From positions 1-45,255 of the IMG/VR virus record IMGVR_UViG_3300033183_000691: a stretch of 45,255 bases of DNA, one strand, 5' to 3'. The stretch's first letter is position 1. Every line of letters begins with the position of its first letter. The stretch is from a virus. Both the position numbers and the translations under genes were made by a program. This document shows, piece after piece, positions 17,263 through 26,126 of this stretch. A model generated the notes under the pieces. The model was not told the DNA's origin, ran no database searches, and saw only the letters and a list, made by a program, of their open reading frames with translations.

Positions 17263-18495
17263 ATGGACGTCGTCGACCTGCCACTCGAGCAGATCATTCC
17301 CTATGCGCGCAACCCGCGCCGCAATGAGCAGGCGATCGCAACGGTCGCGGCCTCGATCCAGGAGTTCGGCTGGCGTCAACCTATCGTGGTGGACGAGGCG
17401 ATGGTGGTACTCGCCGGGCACACGCGGTTGGAAGCTGCGCGCAAGCTCGGACTCAAGACCGCGCCGGTTCATGTCGCCAAGGGGCTGACGGTCAGCCAAG
17501 CGCGCGCCTTCCGGATCATGGACAACCGCTCCAGTGAGAACGCGGAATGGGACAAGGACCTCTTGAACCTCGAACTGGCGGACCTGCTGGAGGCGGATTT
17601 CGACCTCGGGCTGACCGGCTTCACCGACGACGAACTGAATGCGCTGATGTCGAGCCTTGAGGAAGGCAACGGTCCGCAAGATGGCGAGGACGATATTCCT
17701 GAAACTCCCGAGGATCCGATCAGCCGCCCAGGCGATTTGTGGATCTTGGGAAACCATCGATTACTTTGCGGCGACAGTACGGTCGCCACGGATGTCGAGA
17801 GAGTGCTCAACGGCGTAAAGCCGCTATTGCTTGTCAGCGATCCACCATACGGTGTGGAATATGATCCAGGTTGGCGCAACCAGGCGGGGGCGGCGAAGAC
17901 CAAGCGCACTGGCAAGGTGTTGAACGACGATCGCGCGGATTGGCGCGAGGCCTGGGCCCTGTTCCCCGGCGATGTCGCCTACGTCTGGCATGGCGCGCTG
18001 CACGCTGCGACCGTGGCCGAAAGCCTCGAGGTCGCGGGCTTCACCATCCGGTCTCAGATCATCTGGGCCAAAGACAGACTGGTTCTGAGCCGGGGCGATT
18101 ATCACTGGCAGCACGAGCCCGCCTGGTATGCCGTGCGCAAATCCGGCAAGGGCCACTGGGCGGGCGACCGCAAGCAGACCACGCTTTGGCAGATTGCCAA
18201 CAAGGATCAGGACGAGAAGACCGTGCATGGCACGCAGAAGCCCGTGGAATGCATGCGCCGGCCGATCCTGAACAACTCGAGCCCGGGTCAGGCGGTCTAC
18301 GAGCCTTTCATGGGATCGGGGACGACGCTGATCGCAGCCGAGACGACTGGACGGGTCTGTTACGGCATCGAGTTGAACCCGACCTACGTCGATGTGACCG
18401 TCCAGCGTTGGCAGAAGTTCACAGGGAAACAGGCCATTCTGGACGGAGGCGATACGACCTTTGATACTCTTAGGGCGGAGCGTGTGTCCGCATGA
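17263..18495 (+). CDS. ParB-domain / DNA methyltransferase fusion
   Basis: 410 aa. The N-terminal 110 residues form a ParB/Srx-like domain (NPRRNEQAI, then VLAGHTRLEAARKLG). The C-terminal part is a beta-group N6-adenine/N4-cytosine DNA methyltransferase with catalytic DPPY (193-196) before the SAM-binding FMGSGTT (349-355). An acidic linker joins them (EDDIPETPEDP). No cognate restriction enzyme is adjacent, so it is probably an orphan phage methyltransferase that protects or marks phage DNA. The ATG is preceded by a repeat-rich region rather than a clear ribosome site. Confidence 0.92.
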   Translation: MDVVDLPLEQIIPYARNPRRNEQAIATVAASIQEFGWRQPIVVDEAMVVLAGHTRLEAARKLGLKTAPVHVAKGLTVSQARAFRIMDNRSSENAEWDKDLLNLELADLLEADFDLGLTGFTDDELNALMSSLEEGNGPQDGEDDIPETPEDPISRPGDLWILGNHRLLCGDSTVATDVERVLNGVKPLLLVSDPPYGVEYDPGWRNQAGAAKTKRTGKVLNDDRADWREAWALFPGDVAYVWHGALHAATVAESLEVAGFTIRSQIIWAKDRLVLSRGDYHWQHEPAWYAVRKSGKGHWAGDRKQTTLWQIANKDQDEKTVHGTQKPVECMRRPILNNSSPGQAVYEPFMGSGTTLIAAETTGRVCYGIELNPTYVDVTVQRWQKFTGKQAILDGGDTTFDTLRAERVSA

Positions 18496-18707
18496 AACAG
18501 TCTCGCCTAATGTCGTTGGTCGAGGCCGTCGCCAACGTTATCGTCGGTTACGGCGTCGCGGTCGTGACGCAGATCCTGATCTTCCCGATCTTTGGCCTGC
18601 ACACGACGCTCGCGCAAAATCTGCAAATGGGCTTGCTGTTCACCGGCGTCAGCATAATCCGCTCGTTCCTGCTGCGGCGGCTCTTCGAGGCCATTCGGGT
18701 GGCGTAA
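18492..18707 (+). CDS. Small membrane protein (DUF7220-like)
   Basis: 71 aa with two hydrophobic helices (about residues 10-33 and 40-60), resembling DUF7220 phage proteins. It overlaps the methyltransferase stop by four bases. It is probably an inner-membrane protein; function unknown. A holin is found elsewhere, so a lysis role is not needed. Confidence 0.7.
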   Translation: MKQSRLMSLVEAVANVIVGYGVAVVTQILIFPIFGLHTTLAQNLQMGLLFTGVSIIRSFLLRRLFEAIRVA

Positions 18708-18715
18708 CTCGAGGT

Positions 18716-18934
18716 CTAGATCAGGCCGAGGTCTTTCAGGCAGCTTGCCGTATCCATCAGCTGATGGGTCGGAACCTCGACCGTGATCGTGAAGCTGTCG
18801 GCGAAGGTTTTGCCATAGACACCCCCATCGTCCATCAATGCCATCTCGATCTCTTCAAGGACGACGGTGATGCGGCTGCGATCAAAGTGCTCGGGCAGGT
18901 TCCGGATGGGGAGCCGAATGCTGGTGGTTTCCAT
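18716..18934 (-). CDS. Small hypothetical protein, 72 aa
   Basis: Starts at ATG 18934 (METTSIRLP) after a GGAG site; longer upstream frames run through the next gene. The product alternates strands and helices (RLPIRNLP, RITVVLEEIEMAL) and looks like a compact alpha/beta domain. It forms a two-gene leftward unit with the 70-aa gene upstream, five bases away. Function unknown. Confidence 0.6.
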   Translation of the reverse strand: METTSIRLPIRNLPEHFDRSRITVVLEEIEMALMDDGGVYGKTFADSFTITVEVPTHQLMDTASCLKDLGLI

Positions 18935-18939
18935 GGGGG

Positions 18940-19152
18940 TCACTCCGCGTGCTCGCCTTCCTTGAAGGCGTTGTCCGTGATGCGCTTCAGGAGCTCGGCG
19001 TAATAGTCGAGGTTGCCGACATGGCCCCAATGCAGGGCGTCAGGGTCGGAGCCGAAGTTCGCGTCGCTCAGCGCCTGTAGCCGCGCGAGCATGGTGTCGA
19101 TCGCTGCCTTCTTTGCGATAAACGCGTCTTTGGCTGTGGGGTGGCGGCTCAT
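18940..19152 (-). CDS. Small hypothetical protein, 70 aa
   Basis: Helical protein (AFIAKKAAIDTMLARLQAL, then YYAELLKRITDNAF). It is the first of a two-gene leftward unit facing away from the terminase genes. No motif recognised. The pair interrupts the otherwise rightward late strand, so it may be a small regulatory or cargo unit. Confidence 0.6.
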   Translation of the reverse strand: MSRHPTAKDAFIAKKAAIDTMLARLQALSDANFGSDPDALHWGHVGNLDYYAELLKRITDNAFKEGEHAE

Positions 19153-19267
19153 CTCGATGCGTCCTGAATTGCGTTATTTGCTGCCTTTAGCTTCGCTCTG
19201 GTGGGCGCACTTATCCAGAGAATTCGACGCAATTACATGCGGTTAATTGCACTCTCGGGGTCTGCGA
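19153..19267. promoter_or_regulatory. Divergent gap upstream of terminase with inverted repeat
   Basis: AATTGCG (19167-19173) and CGCAATT (19228-19234) are inverted copies, with a further AATTGC at 19245-19250. The position just before the terminase small subunit is where a late promoter or a cos/pac site would be expected. Neither can be identified by eye. Confidence 0.35.
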
Positions 19268-19864
19268 ATGTCATCTGCCACCCAGCCCATCGGCGTGATC
19301 GCGCGCCTGCTCGACCTCTCGGAGCGGCGGGTCCAACAACTGAGCCGCGAGGGTGTAATCCCGAAGGCTGAGCGTGGCCATTATGATCTGATCGGCTCCG
19401 TGCGGGGCTATGTGCGCTATCTGCGCGATCAGGCGCTGAAGGCGCAGGCGGGAGCACCGGACTATGCCGCTGAACGCGCGCGCTTCATTCGGGCACGCGC
19501 TGACCTCGCCGAAATGGAGGCCGAGGAAAAGCGCCGTTCGCTGATCGCGGCGGACCAGATCGAGGCGGCCTGGATTGCAGTGCTGGCGCTCTTGCGCACT
19601 CGACTGCTGGCCCTGCCGGACCGGTTGGCACCTCAGGCCTTTGAACAATCCACCGTCGGAGACACTCGGACCCTGATCCGCGCCGCCATCCGCGAGGTGC
19701 TCGATGATCTCGCGCAGCCAGACATTGAACTTGCAGCCGATATTGACCTTGCAGGGGTCACCGATCCTGAAGCGGACGGTGGCGAAAGCACTGGCAGTTC
19801 TGAAGCCTCCGCCCGACCTGACGATCAGCGATTGGGCCGATCAGAACCGCCGGCTGAGCTCTGA
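19268..19864 (+). CDS. Terminase small subunit (Nu1-like)
   Basis: 198 aa from ATG 19268; a TTG 21 bases upstream is an alternative. The N-terminal HTH (GVIARLLDLSERRVQQLSRE) matches lambda Nu1-type DNA-binding domains, followed by a helical assembly region (ARADLAEMEAEEKRR). It should recognise the packaging site and recruit the large subunit. The 3' end overlaps the large-subunit gene by about 160 bases if the ATG at 19704 is used. Confidence 0.85.
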   Translation: MSSATQPIGVIARLLDLSERRVQQLSREGVIPKAERGHYDLIGSVRGYVRYLRDQALKAQAGAPDYAAERARFIRARADLAEMEAEEKRRSLIAADQIEAAWIAVLALLRTRLLALPDRLAPQAFEQSTVGDTRTLIRAAIREVLDDLAQPDIELAADIDLAGVTDPEADGGESTGSSEASARPDDQRLGRSEPPAEL

Positions 19865-21674
19865 AGCCAGCGCCGAGCCGGGCCAATGGCGCACGAGCCG
19901 CGCCGAATACCAGCGCGGGATCATGGATGCGATCTCGGATCCGGCGGCCGAAACCGTCGTGATCATGTCGAGCAGTCAAATCGGCAAGTCGGAGTCGATC
20001 CTTAATATGGTCGGCTATCACATCGACCACGATCCGGCGCCTATCATGGTGGTAATGCCCACTGAGCGCGATGCCGAAACCTGGTCGAAGGACCGCTTCT
20101 CGCCGATGGCACGGGACACGCCGTGTTTGCAGGATAAGATTGCCAACCCAAAGTCACGGGACGGGAACAACAAGATCCTGCACAAGCGGTTCCCGGGTGG
20201 GCATCTCACCATCGTCGGCGCCAATGCGCCCTCTGGCCTTGCGAGCCGACCGATCCGGCTGCTCCTCTGCGACGAAGTCGACCGCTATCCGTTCAGCGCA
20301 GGCGCTGAAGGCGACCCGGTGAACCTCGCGAAGAAGCGGACGGTGACGTTCTGGAACCGCAAGATTGTGCTGGTCTCTACGCCGACGAACAAGGGCGCAA
20401 GCCGGATCGAGGCGGCATTCGAGGAAAGCGACCAGCGTCGGTATTGGGTGCCGTGCCCGGTGTGTGGTCATGAACAAATCCTGACCTGGGGACAGGTGAA
20501 ATGGCAAAAAGATGAGAACGGCGGCCATCGCCCCGAAACCGCGCGCTACCACTGCGCCGACTGCGACGTCGCGTGGAAGGACGAGACCCGCTGGGCCGCG
20601 ATCTCCAAAGGACGCTGGATCGCGGATGCGCCGTTCAACGGGACGGCAGGGTTCCATCTGAACGAGATCTATTCGCCCTGGGTGCGGCTTGAGGCCATGG
20701 CCAAGGCGTTTCTATCGGCGCGCGCCGGTGGGGATGAGACGATGAAGACCTTCATCAACACCTCGTTGGGCGAGACGTGGATGGAAAGTGGCGAGGCCCC
20801 GGATTGGCAGCGCCTGCAGGGGCTGAAGGAAGACTGGCGCGCAGGCACGGTGCCGGCGGGCGGTTTGTTTCTTACCGCTGGGGTCGACGTCCAGAAGGAC
20901 CGGGTCGAGGTCGATGTCTGGGCATGGGGCAAGGGCCTGCAAAGCTGGCTCATTGACCACATCGTCATCGACGGCGGTCCTGGCGACCCGGCGTGCTGGC
21001 AAAAACTGACCGATCTGCTGGGCGGGACATGGGTTCACGCGAGCAATACGCCAATGACCATCGCGCGACTTGCGATCGACACGGGCTATGAAACGGCGGC
21101 CGTCTACGCCTGGGCGCGGCAGGTCGGGTTTGGACAGGTCGCGCCAATCAAAGGCCTTGAGGGATTCAACAGGGCAAGCCCCGTCACAGGCCCAACCTTT
21201 GTGGACGCCACAATAGGTGGGAAACGCCTGCGCCGCGGGGCACGGCTTTGGACCATCGCCACCTCGACATTTAAGGCCGAGACCTATCGCTTCCTGCGGC
21301 TTGATCCGTTGGAAACCAGCCCGGCGGATGTGGAGACGTTCCCTCCCGGCTTTCTTCATCTGCCGGGCTGGGTCGACGCTGAATGGCTGAAGCAGCTGAC
21401 GGCCGAGCAGCTGGTCACGGTCAAGAACAAGCGCGGCTTCGCGAGACTTGAATGGCAAAAGCTGAGGGAACGCAACGAGGCACTCGACTGTCGGGTCTAT
21501 GCCCGCGCGGCCGCTTGGATCCTCGGTGCAGACCGCTGGTCGGACGCGAGGTGGGAAGAACTCGCGGCGCAGTTTGCGGTCGCTGATGGCAGGGGCACGG
21601 CCTCTGCCACAGGCCCGCAATCTGTACGAAAGCCACAGGTGCGCCGCCTTGCGCGGTCAACATACATGGGATGA
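19704..21674 (+). CDS. Terminase large subunit (GpA family)
   Basis: 656 aa. ATPase Walker A variant SSSQIGKS (89-96), adenine-binding PTERDAETWSKDRF, and Walker B LLLCDEVDRYP precede a zinc-finger-like set (CPVCG ... CADCD) and a nuclease domain (GVDVQKDRVEVDVWAWG). This is the lambda gpA family that cuts and translocates DNA into proheads. The ATG at 19704 has a GAGG site; GTG 19779 would shorten it to 631 aa and reduce the overlap with the small-subunit gene. Confidence 0.95.
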   Translation: MISRSQTLNLQPILTLQGSPILKRTVAKALAVLKPPPDLTISDWADQNRRLSSEASAEPGQWRTSRAEYQRGIMDAISDPAAETVVIMSSSQIGKSESILNMVGYHIDHDPAPIMVVMPTERDAETWSKDRFSPMARDTPCLQDKIANPKSRDGNNKILHKRFPGGHLTIVGANAPSGLASRPIRLLLCDEVDRYPFSAGAEGDPVNLAKKRTVTFWNRKIVLVSTPTNKGASRIEAAFEESDQRRYWVPCPVCGHEQILTWGQVKWQKDENGGHRPETARYHCADCDVAWKDETRWAAISKGRWIADAPFNGTAGFHLNEIYSPWVRLEAMAKAFLSARAGGDETMKTFINTSLGETWMESGEAPDWQRLQGLKEDWRAGTVPAGGLFLTAGVDVQKDRVEVDVWAWGKGLQSWLIDHIVIDGGPGDPACWQKLTDLLGGTWVHASNTPMTIARLAIDTGYETAAVYAWARQVGFGQVAPIKGLEGFNRASPVTGPTFVDATIGGKRLRRGARLWTIATSTFKAETYRFLRLDPLETSPADVETFPPGFLHLPGWVDAEWLKQLTAEQLVTVKNKRGFARLEWQKLRERNEALDCRVYARAAAWILGADRWSDARWEELAAQFAVADGRGTASATGPQSVRKPQVRRLARSTYMG

Positions 21675-21898
21675 GTTTGGGCATGGCGGATCTGTCGACA
21701 CTGAAACTCCGCCGGGAGGCTCTGACGTCGCAACGCGCCTCTGGCGTGGCGCGCGTCAGTTATGACGGCAAGACGGTAGACTATCGCTCCGTCGCAGAGA
21801 TCGACCGGGCCATCGAGGCGCTCGACCGCGAGATCGCGGCAGCCGAGGGGCGGCGGATCGTGCGGCAGGTCCGTGTGATGACGGCCAAGGGGCTCTGA
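21671..21898 (+). CDS. gpW-like head-tail joining protein
   Basis: 75 aa, placed between terminase and portal exactly as lambda W. Pattern: LRREALTSQRASG, SYDGKTVDYRSVAEIDRAIEAL, then a basic C-terminus, matching gpW-type head completion proteins. ATG at 21671 overlaps the terminase stop as ATGA; a second in-frame ATG lies at 21683. It should stabilise the packaged head and provide the tail docking surface. Confidence 0.8.
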   Translation: MSLGMADLSTLKLRREALTSQRASGVARVSYDGKTVDYRSVAEIDRAIEALDREIAAAEGRRIVRQVRVMTAKGL

Positions 21899-21903
21899 CA
21901 GCC

Positions 21904-23412
21904 ATGGGGATGTTTGACCTGTTCCGCCGTCGGGCCACCGGCGGCCCTGAAGCCATGCGCGCGCGTCTCGAAGGGGCGATGGCTAAGCGCCGCTTGCGGG
22001 GCTGGAACCCGCCCTTGGAAAACATCAACGCGCTGGTCGCTTCTGGCGGCCCGCGATTGCTAGCCCGCTCGCGCGAGCTGGTTGTCACCAACGGCTATGC
22101 GGCGAACGCCTGCGAGGCCTTCGCCGCCAATTTGGTGGGCGATGGGATCAAGCCGTCTTCGCTCATTGGCGATGCCGACTTGCGCGACCAGGTCCAGAAG
22201 CTCTGGCTCGCTTGGACCGATGAGGCGGATGCCGATGGGCTGACGGATTTCTACGGCCTGCAGGCAATGGTCGCGCGCGAGATGTTTGTGGCGGGCGAGT
22301 GCTTTGTGCGCCTGCGGCCGCGTCGCGCGGAGGACGGGCTGCTGGTGCCACTGCAATTGCAGCTTCTGCAATCCGAGATGCTGCCCTTCGAGAAAACCGA
22401 GACGAATCCGAACGGCAACCGCATCCGCTGCGGGATCGAGTTCGACCTAATCGGGCGGCGTGTGGCCTATCACTTCCGCCGCCGCCATCCGGGCGATAGT
22501 ACGGACCAGCGGGTGGCTGTGCCGGATACGGTGCGGGTGCCTGCCGAGGAGGTGTTGCACATTTACCGGCCCATCGATGCAGGGCAAATCCGGGGCCTGC
22601 CGCATGTGGCGCCAGCCATGGTGCGGCTCTTCCTGCTCGACCAATACGATGACGCTGAGCTCGATCGCAAAAAGACCGCTGCGATGTTCGCAGGCTTCAT
22701 CACCAAAACGGCCCCCGAAGACCCGATGATGGGCGAAGGCGAGGCCGATCTCGACGGGGCTGCGATCGCCAGCTTGGAGCCCGGCACCATGCAGGTGCTG
22801 TTGCCGGGTGAGGATGTGAAGTTCTCGAGCCCCGCTGATGTCGGCGGCGGCTATGAGGCTTTCCAGTATCGCACGCTCTTGGCGGTCTCAGCCTCGCTGG
22901 GGCTGCCCTATCATCTCGTCACCGGCGATGTTCGGCAGGCGAACTATTCGAGCCTGCGGGCTGAACTGGTCGAGTTCCGGCGACGGATCGGCCAGTTGCA
23001 ACACGGAGTCATCGCCCATCAACTGTGTCGTCCGATCTGGCGGCGCTGGCTTGAAACAGCTGTGCTCTCGGGCGCCTTGGATGTAGATCCTGTCATCGCG
23101 CGGCCCGTGCAATGGATTCCGCCGCGGTGGGACTGGGTCGATCCGCTCAAAGACATTCAGGCGCAGGTGCTGGCGATGGAAGCAGGCCTGACCTCACGGC
23201 GCAAGGTGGTCGAGGCCACGGGCTACGACATCGAAGAGGTTGACCGCGAGAATGCCTCGGACGCGAAACGGGCAGCCGATCTGGGCCTGACCTATCGCGC
23301 CAGCCCCGGCGAAACGCAGGGGGCAAGGGCAACGCCCATCCAAGAGCCCAACCCAAATTCGAGTGACGGACCGTCCGACGGTAGCGCGGACCCCGACCTA
23401 CAACAGGAGTGA
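21904..23412 (+). CDS. Phage portal protein (lambda gpB family)
   Basis: 502 aa. Characteristic segments: SRELVVTNGYAANACEAF, the DFYGLQAMVAREMFVAGECF stretch, VLHIYRPIDAGQIRGLPHVAP and NYSSLRAELVEFRR. This is the lambda-type portal that forms the dodecameric DNA gate at the head vertex. The C-terminal 45 residues are polar and probably disordered. The ATG follows the gpW gene by six bases. Confidence 0.95.
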   Translation: MGMFDLFRRRATGGPEAMRARLEGAMAKRRLRGWNPPLENINALVASGGPRLLARSRELVVTNGYAANACEAFAANLVGDGIKPSSLIGDADLRDQVQKLWLAWTDEADADGLTDFYGLQAMVAREMFVAGECFVRLRPRRAEDGLLVPLQLQLLQSEMLPFEKTETNPNGNRIRCGIEFDLIGRRVAYHFRRRHPGDSTDQRVAVPDTVRVPAEEVLHIYRPIDAGQIRGLPHVAPAMVRLFLLDQYDDAELDRKKTAAMFAGFITKTAPEDPMMGEGEADLDGAAIASLEPGTMQVLLPGEDVKFSSPADVGGGYEAFQYRTLLAVSASLGLPYHLVTGDVRQANYSSLRAELVEFRRRIGQLQHGVIAHQLCRPIWRRWLETAVLSGALDVDPVIARPVQWIPPRWDWVDPLKDIQAQVLAMEAGLTSRRKVVEATGYDIEEVDRENASDAKRAADLGLTYRASPGETQGARATPIQEPNPNSSDGPSDGSADPDLQQE

Positions 23413-23416
23413 TCCC

Positions 23417-24397
23417 ATGAAATCCTGGTACACGATCCGTGCCCGCACCTCGGGCACGGAAGTGCTGATCTATGACGAAATCGGCGCCTATGGCGTCACA
23501 GCAAAGGGGTTCCTCGCGGAACTCGGTGCGCTGCCCGACGATGCGGCGATTGATCTGCGCCTCAACAGCCCCGGCGGCTCGGTCTTTGATGCAGTCGCCA
23601 TCTACAACGCGCTGAAGCGCCATGCGGGCGACATCACCGTTTGGATCGATGGCATCGCGGCCTCGGCGGCAAGCTACATCGCCATGGCGGGTGACACCAT
23701 CGTCATGCCTGAAAACGCCTTCCTGATGATCCATGACCCCTCGGGGTTGGTCATGGGCACGGCCGAGGATATGCGGTCAACGGCCGAGGCCCTCGACAAG
23801 GTGAAAGGCAGCCTGATCCAAGGGTATGCATCGAAATCGGGAAAGGGCGACGAAGAGATTGCCGCCCTGATGGCAGCCGAGACCTGGCTCGATGCCAAGG
23901 ATGCACTGGATCTCGGCTTCATCGACCGAATTGCCGAGCCTGTGAAACTCGCCGCCTCCTTTGACGTGGCCAGGTTCCGCAACGCGCCGCCAGAAGTGGT
24001 CGAAGCGGCAAGTGAGGTAGACGAGCCTGCAGCCCCTGAGCCCCAGTCCGAGGGTGTTGCATACGCCAACACCCTGCCTGACCCCGAACACCCGGCTGCG
24101 GAAACGCCAACCATGGCCGCAAGTGAGTCCGCAATGGCCGACACCGCGACGGTTCGCGCCGAGGCCATGGCCCATGCGCGCGCCGTGATCGATCTTTGCC
24201 GCCTTGCAGGCCAGCCGCAAATGGCGGGCCGCTTCCTCGAGGAGGACGTGGCTCTCGACGAGGTCCGAAATCGTCTTCTCGCGGCAAAGGCCGAAGCCAC
24301 TCTCGACATCACCGCGGCCCATGCGCAGCCCGGGCGTGCGGCCACCACCCAATCCTGGGGCGATGTGATCGCCCGCACCTTCAAGACGAAAGGCTAA
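23417..24397 (+). CDS. Head maturation protease, ClpP-type
   Basis: 326 aa from ATG 23417 after GGAG. The ClpP-like serine protease domain occupies the first 190 residues: NSPGGSVFDA, nucleophile Ser83 in GIAASAAS, and His106 in MIHDPSG. The C-terminal 130 residues are Ala/Glu-rich and helical (ARAVIDLCRLAGQPQMAGRF), as expected for a fused scaffold (lambda C/Nu3 arrangement). It should cleave head proteins during maturation. Confidence 0.93.
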   Translation: MKSWYTIRARTSGTEVLIYDEIGAYGVTAKGFLAELGALPDDAAIDLRLNSPGGSVFDAVAIYNALKRHAGDITVWIDGIAASAASYIAMAGDTIVMPENAFLMIHDPSGLVMGTAEDMRSTAEALDKVKGSLIQGYASKSGKGDEEIAALMAAETWLDAKDALDLGFIDRIAEPVKLAASFDVARFRNAPPEVVEAASEVDEPAAPEPQSEGVAYANTLPDPEHPAAETPTMAASESAMADTATVRAEAMAHARAVIDLCRLAGQPQMAGRFLEEDVALDEVRNRLLAAKAEATLDITAAHAQPGRAATTQSWGDVIARTFKTKG

Positions 24398-24403
24398 CGT
24401 ATC

Positions 24404-24775
24404 ATGACGACGCTCACTGAAGGCAAACACGCGGGCGGCTTCCTCGTCTGGGAAGTGCTCCGCGATTACACCCGAGAAACCATCACCATCGCCTCGGGGG
24501 CTGGAAAGCTCGAGCCCGGCACCGTGCTCGGCAAGATTACCACCGACGGAAAATACACCGGGCTCGCGCCTGCGGCTACGAACGGCAGCCAAAATGCTGC
24601 TGGCATTCTCTGGGCTGGCGTCGATGCCTCAGCAGCTGATGCACCCGGCGTTGTCGTGCTGCGCGGGCCTACGCTTGTGAACCAGCATGAACTCGTCTGG
24701 CCTGATGGCGCGACCGAGGCCCAGATCACCGCCGCCACCACGGCTTTGGCCGCTCTCGGCATCATCCTGCGCTGA
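24404..24775 (+). CDS. Head decoration protein (gpD-like)
   Basis: 123 aa between protease and capsid, as in lambda. It contains SAGGFLVW-like GGFLVWEVLRDYTRETI, LEPGTVLGKIT and DAPGVVVLRGPTLVNQHELVWP, typical of the gpD trimeric cement family. It should bind expanded capsids and stabilise them. Confidence 0.88.
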   Translation: MTTLTEGKHAGGFLVWEVLRDYTRETITIASGAGKLEPGTVLGKITTDGKYTGLAPAATNGSQNAAGILWAGVDASAADAPGVVVLRGPTLVNQHELVWPDGATEAQITAATTALAALGIILR

Positions 24776-24801
24776 GCCCTCTGACATAAGGATCCCCACA
24801 T

Positions 24802-25815
24802 ATGGCAACCATGGACATCTTTGAGGGCGACGCCTTCAGCATCATCGAGCTCACCCGGGCTCTGGAAAACATCCCCTTCAAACCGGCGATCCTATCGGGC
24901 TCCGGCCTGTTCGGCTCGCGCGGCGTGAGAAGCCGCACTGTGATGATCGAAAGCCGCGATGGCACGCTGTCGCTGATCCCGTTCTCGGAACGCGGCTCGG
25001 CCTATGAACAACAGGTGCCCGAGCGGCGCGACATGCGCGCCTTCGTATGCCGCCAGTTCAAGAAGCAGGATGTTCTCTGGGCCTCGGAAATCCAGGGCGT
25101 CCGGGACTTCGGCTCGGAGACAGCAGTCCAGCAGCTACAGTCCGAAGTGGCCGTCAAGATGAGGCGGCTGCGCAACGACGCCGAGGCCACTTTCGAGTTC
25201 CACCTCTTCAACGGCATTCAAGGCGTGGTGAAGGACCCGAAGGATGGGGCGACGGTCATCAACTACTACACCGAATTTGGCATCACCCCGGCGGCCGAGG
25301 TCGACTTCGATCTCGACAACCAGTCGCCCGCCTCGGGCGCCCTGCGCAAGCGTTGCCAGGCCTTGATCGAAAGCGTGGAAGACAGCCTTGGCGGGCTTGC
25401 TGCCGGTCAAGTGCAGCTCCGCGCCGAATGCGGCTCGGCCTTCTTCGCCGATCTCGTGGCCCACAAGGAGGTCCGTGAAACCTATCTCAACACCGCAGCT
25501 GCTGCCGATCTGCGCGGCCGCGTGGGCGAAGAGGTCAGCTTTGGCGGCATCACCTTCCGCCGCTACCGCGGTGGCCTCGGCTTTGGCGTGCCGACCGACA
25601 AGGCGTATTTCTATCCCGAAGGCGTCGAGGGGCTTTTCGAGATCTACTACGCGCCGGCCGACACGTTCGAGACGGTGAACACGCTGGGTCTACCGCTTTA
25701 TGCGCGCATGATCCCTGATCGCGACCGGGACGAATGGGTGCGCCTCGAGATCGAAAGCAACCCGCTGCCGATCTGCACCCGCCCGCAGGTGCTTCGCTCG
25801 GCCAAGCGGACCTGA
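24802..25815 (+). CDS. Major capsid protein (gpE family)
   Basis: 337 aa, HK97-fold lambda gpE type. Family blocks include FSIIELTRALENIPFKP, TVMIESRDGTLSLI, DVLWASEIQGVRDFG and the C-terminal DEWVRLEIESNPLPICTRPQ. It forms the icosahedral shell. The stop overlaps the next start as TGATG. Confidence 0.95.
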   Translation: MATMDIFEGDAFSIIELTRALENIPFKPAILSGSGLFGSRGVRSRTVMIESRDGTLSLIPFSERGSAYEQQVPERRDMRAFVCRQFKKQDVLWASEIQGVRDFGSETAVQQLQSEVAVKMRRLRNDAEATFEFHLFNGIQGVVKDPKDGATVINYYTEFGITPAAEVDFDLDNQSPASGALRKRCQALIESVEDSLGGLAAGQVQLRAECGSAFFADLVAHKEVRETYLNTAAAADLRGRVGEEVSFGGITFRRYRGGLGFGVPTDKAYFYPEGVEGLFEIYYAPADTFETVNTLGLPLYARMIPDRDRDEWVRLEIESNPLPICTRPQVLRSAKRT

Positions 25816-26126
25816 TGAGCGCCTTCACTGAAGCCCTCGGGGTGCTGTTCCTCGATGCCAATCTCTCGGTCGAGATCTGGCATCGGGACAGCGAAGGGCA
25901 GTTTACGCGCGCCCGGGGCATCTTGCGCCGCCCCGATGAGATCACTGAGTTCGGATCGGCGCGGCTTATGTCAGACACCACTCGGATCGATGTTCGGGTG
26001 GTGGATATTCCGGACCCACGCCCTCAGGAGCAGATCCTGATCGGGGAGGAAACCTTCCTGATCCAGGGCGAACCGCGGCGTGACCGCGAGCGGCTCATTT
26101 GGACGATAGAACTGACCCCGGCATGA
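25815..26126 (+). CDS. Head-tail joining protein (gpFII-like)
   Basis: 103 aa, mostly beta strands (ARGILRRPDEITEFG, TRIDVRVVDIP, QILIGEETFLIQGEP). Position right after the capsid gene and size match head-tail connector/stopper proteins such as lambda FII. The name rests mainly on position and predicted fold. Starts by TGATG overlap with the capsid gene and ends overlapping DUF6441. Confidence 0.7.
   Translation: MSAFTEALGVLFLDANLSVEIWHRDSEGQFTRARGILRRPDEITEFGSARLMSDTTRIDVRVVDIPDPRPQEQILIGEETFLIQGEPRRDRERLIWTIELTPA

Noticed and set aside
16981-17757. 258-aa leftward open frame
   Set aside because: It mostly lies antisense to the clearly real ParB-methyltransferase gene, and its non-overlapping part covers the repeat region; no motif and no ribosome site.
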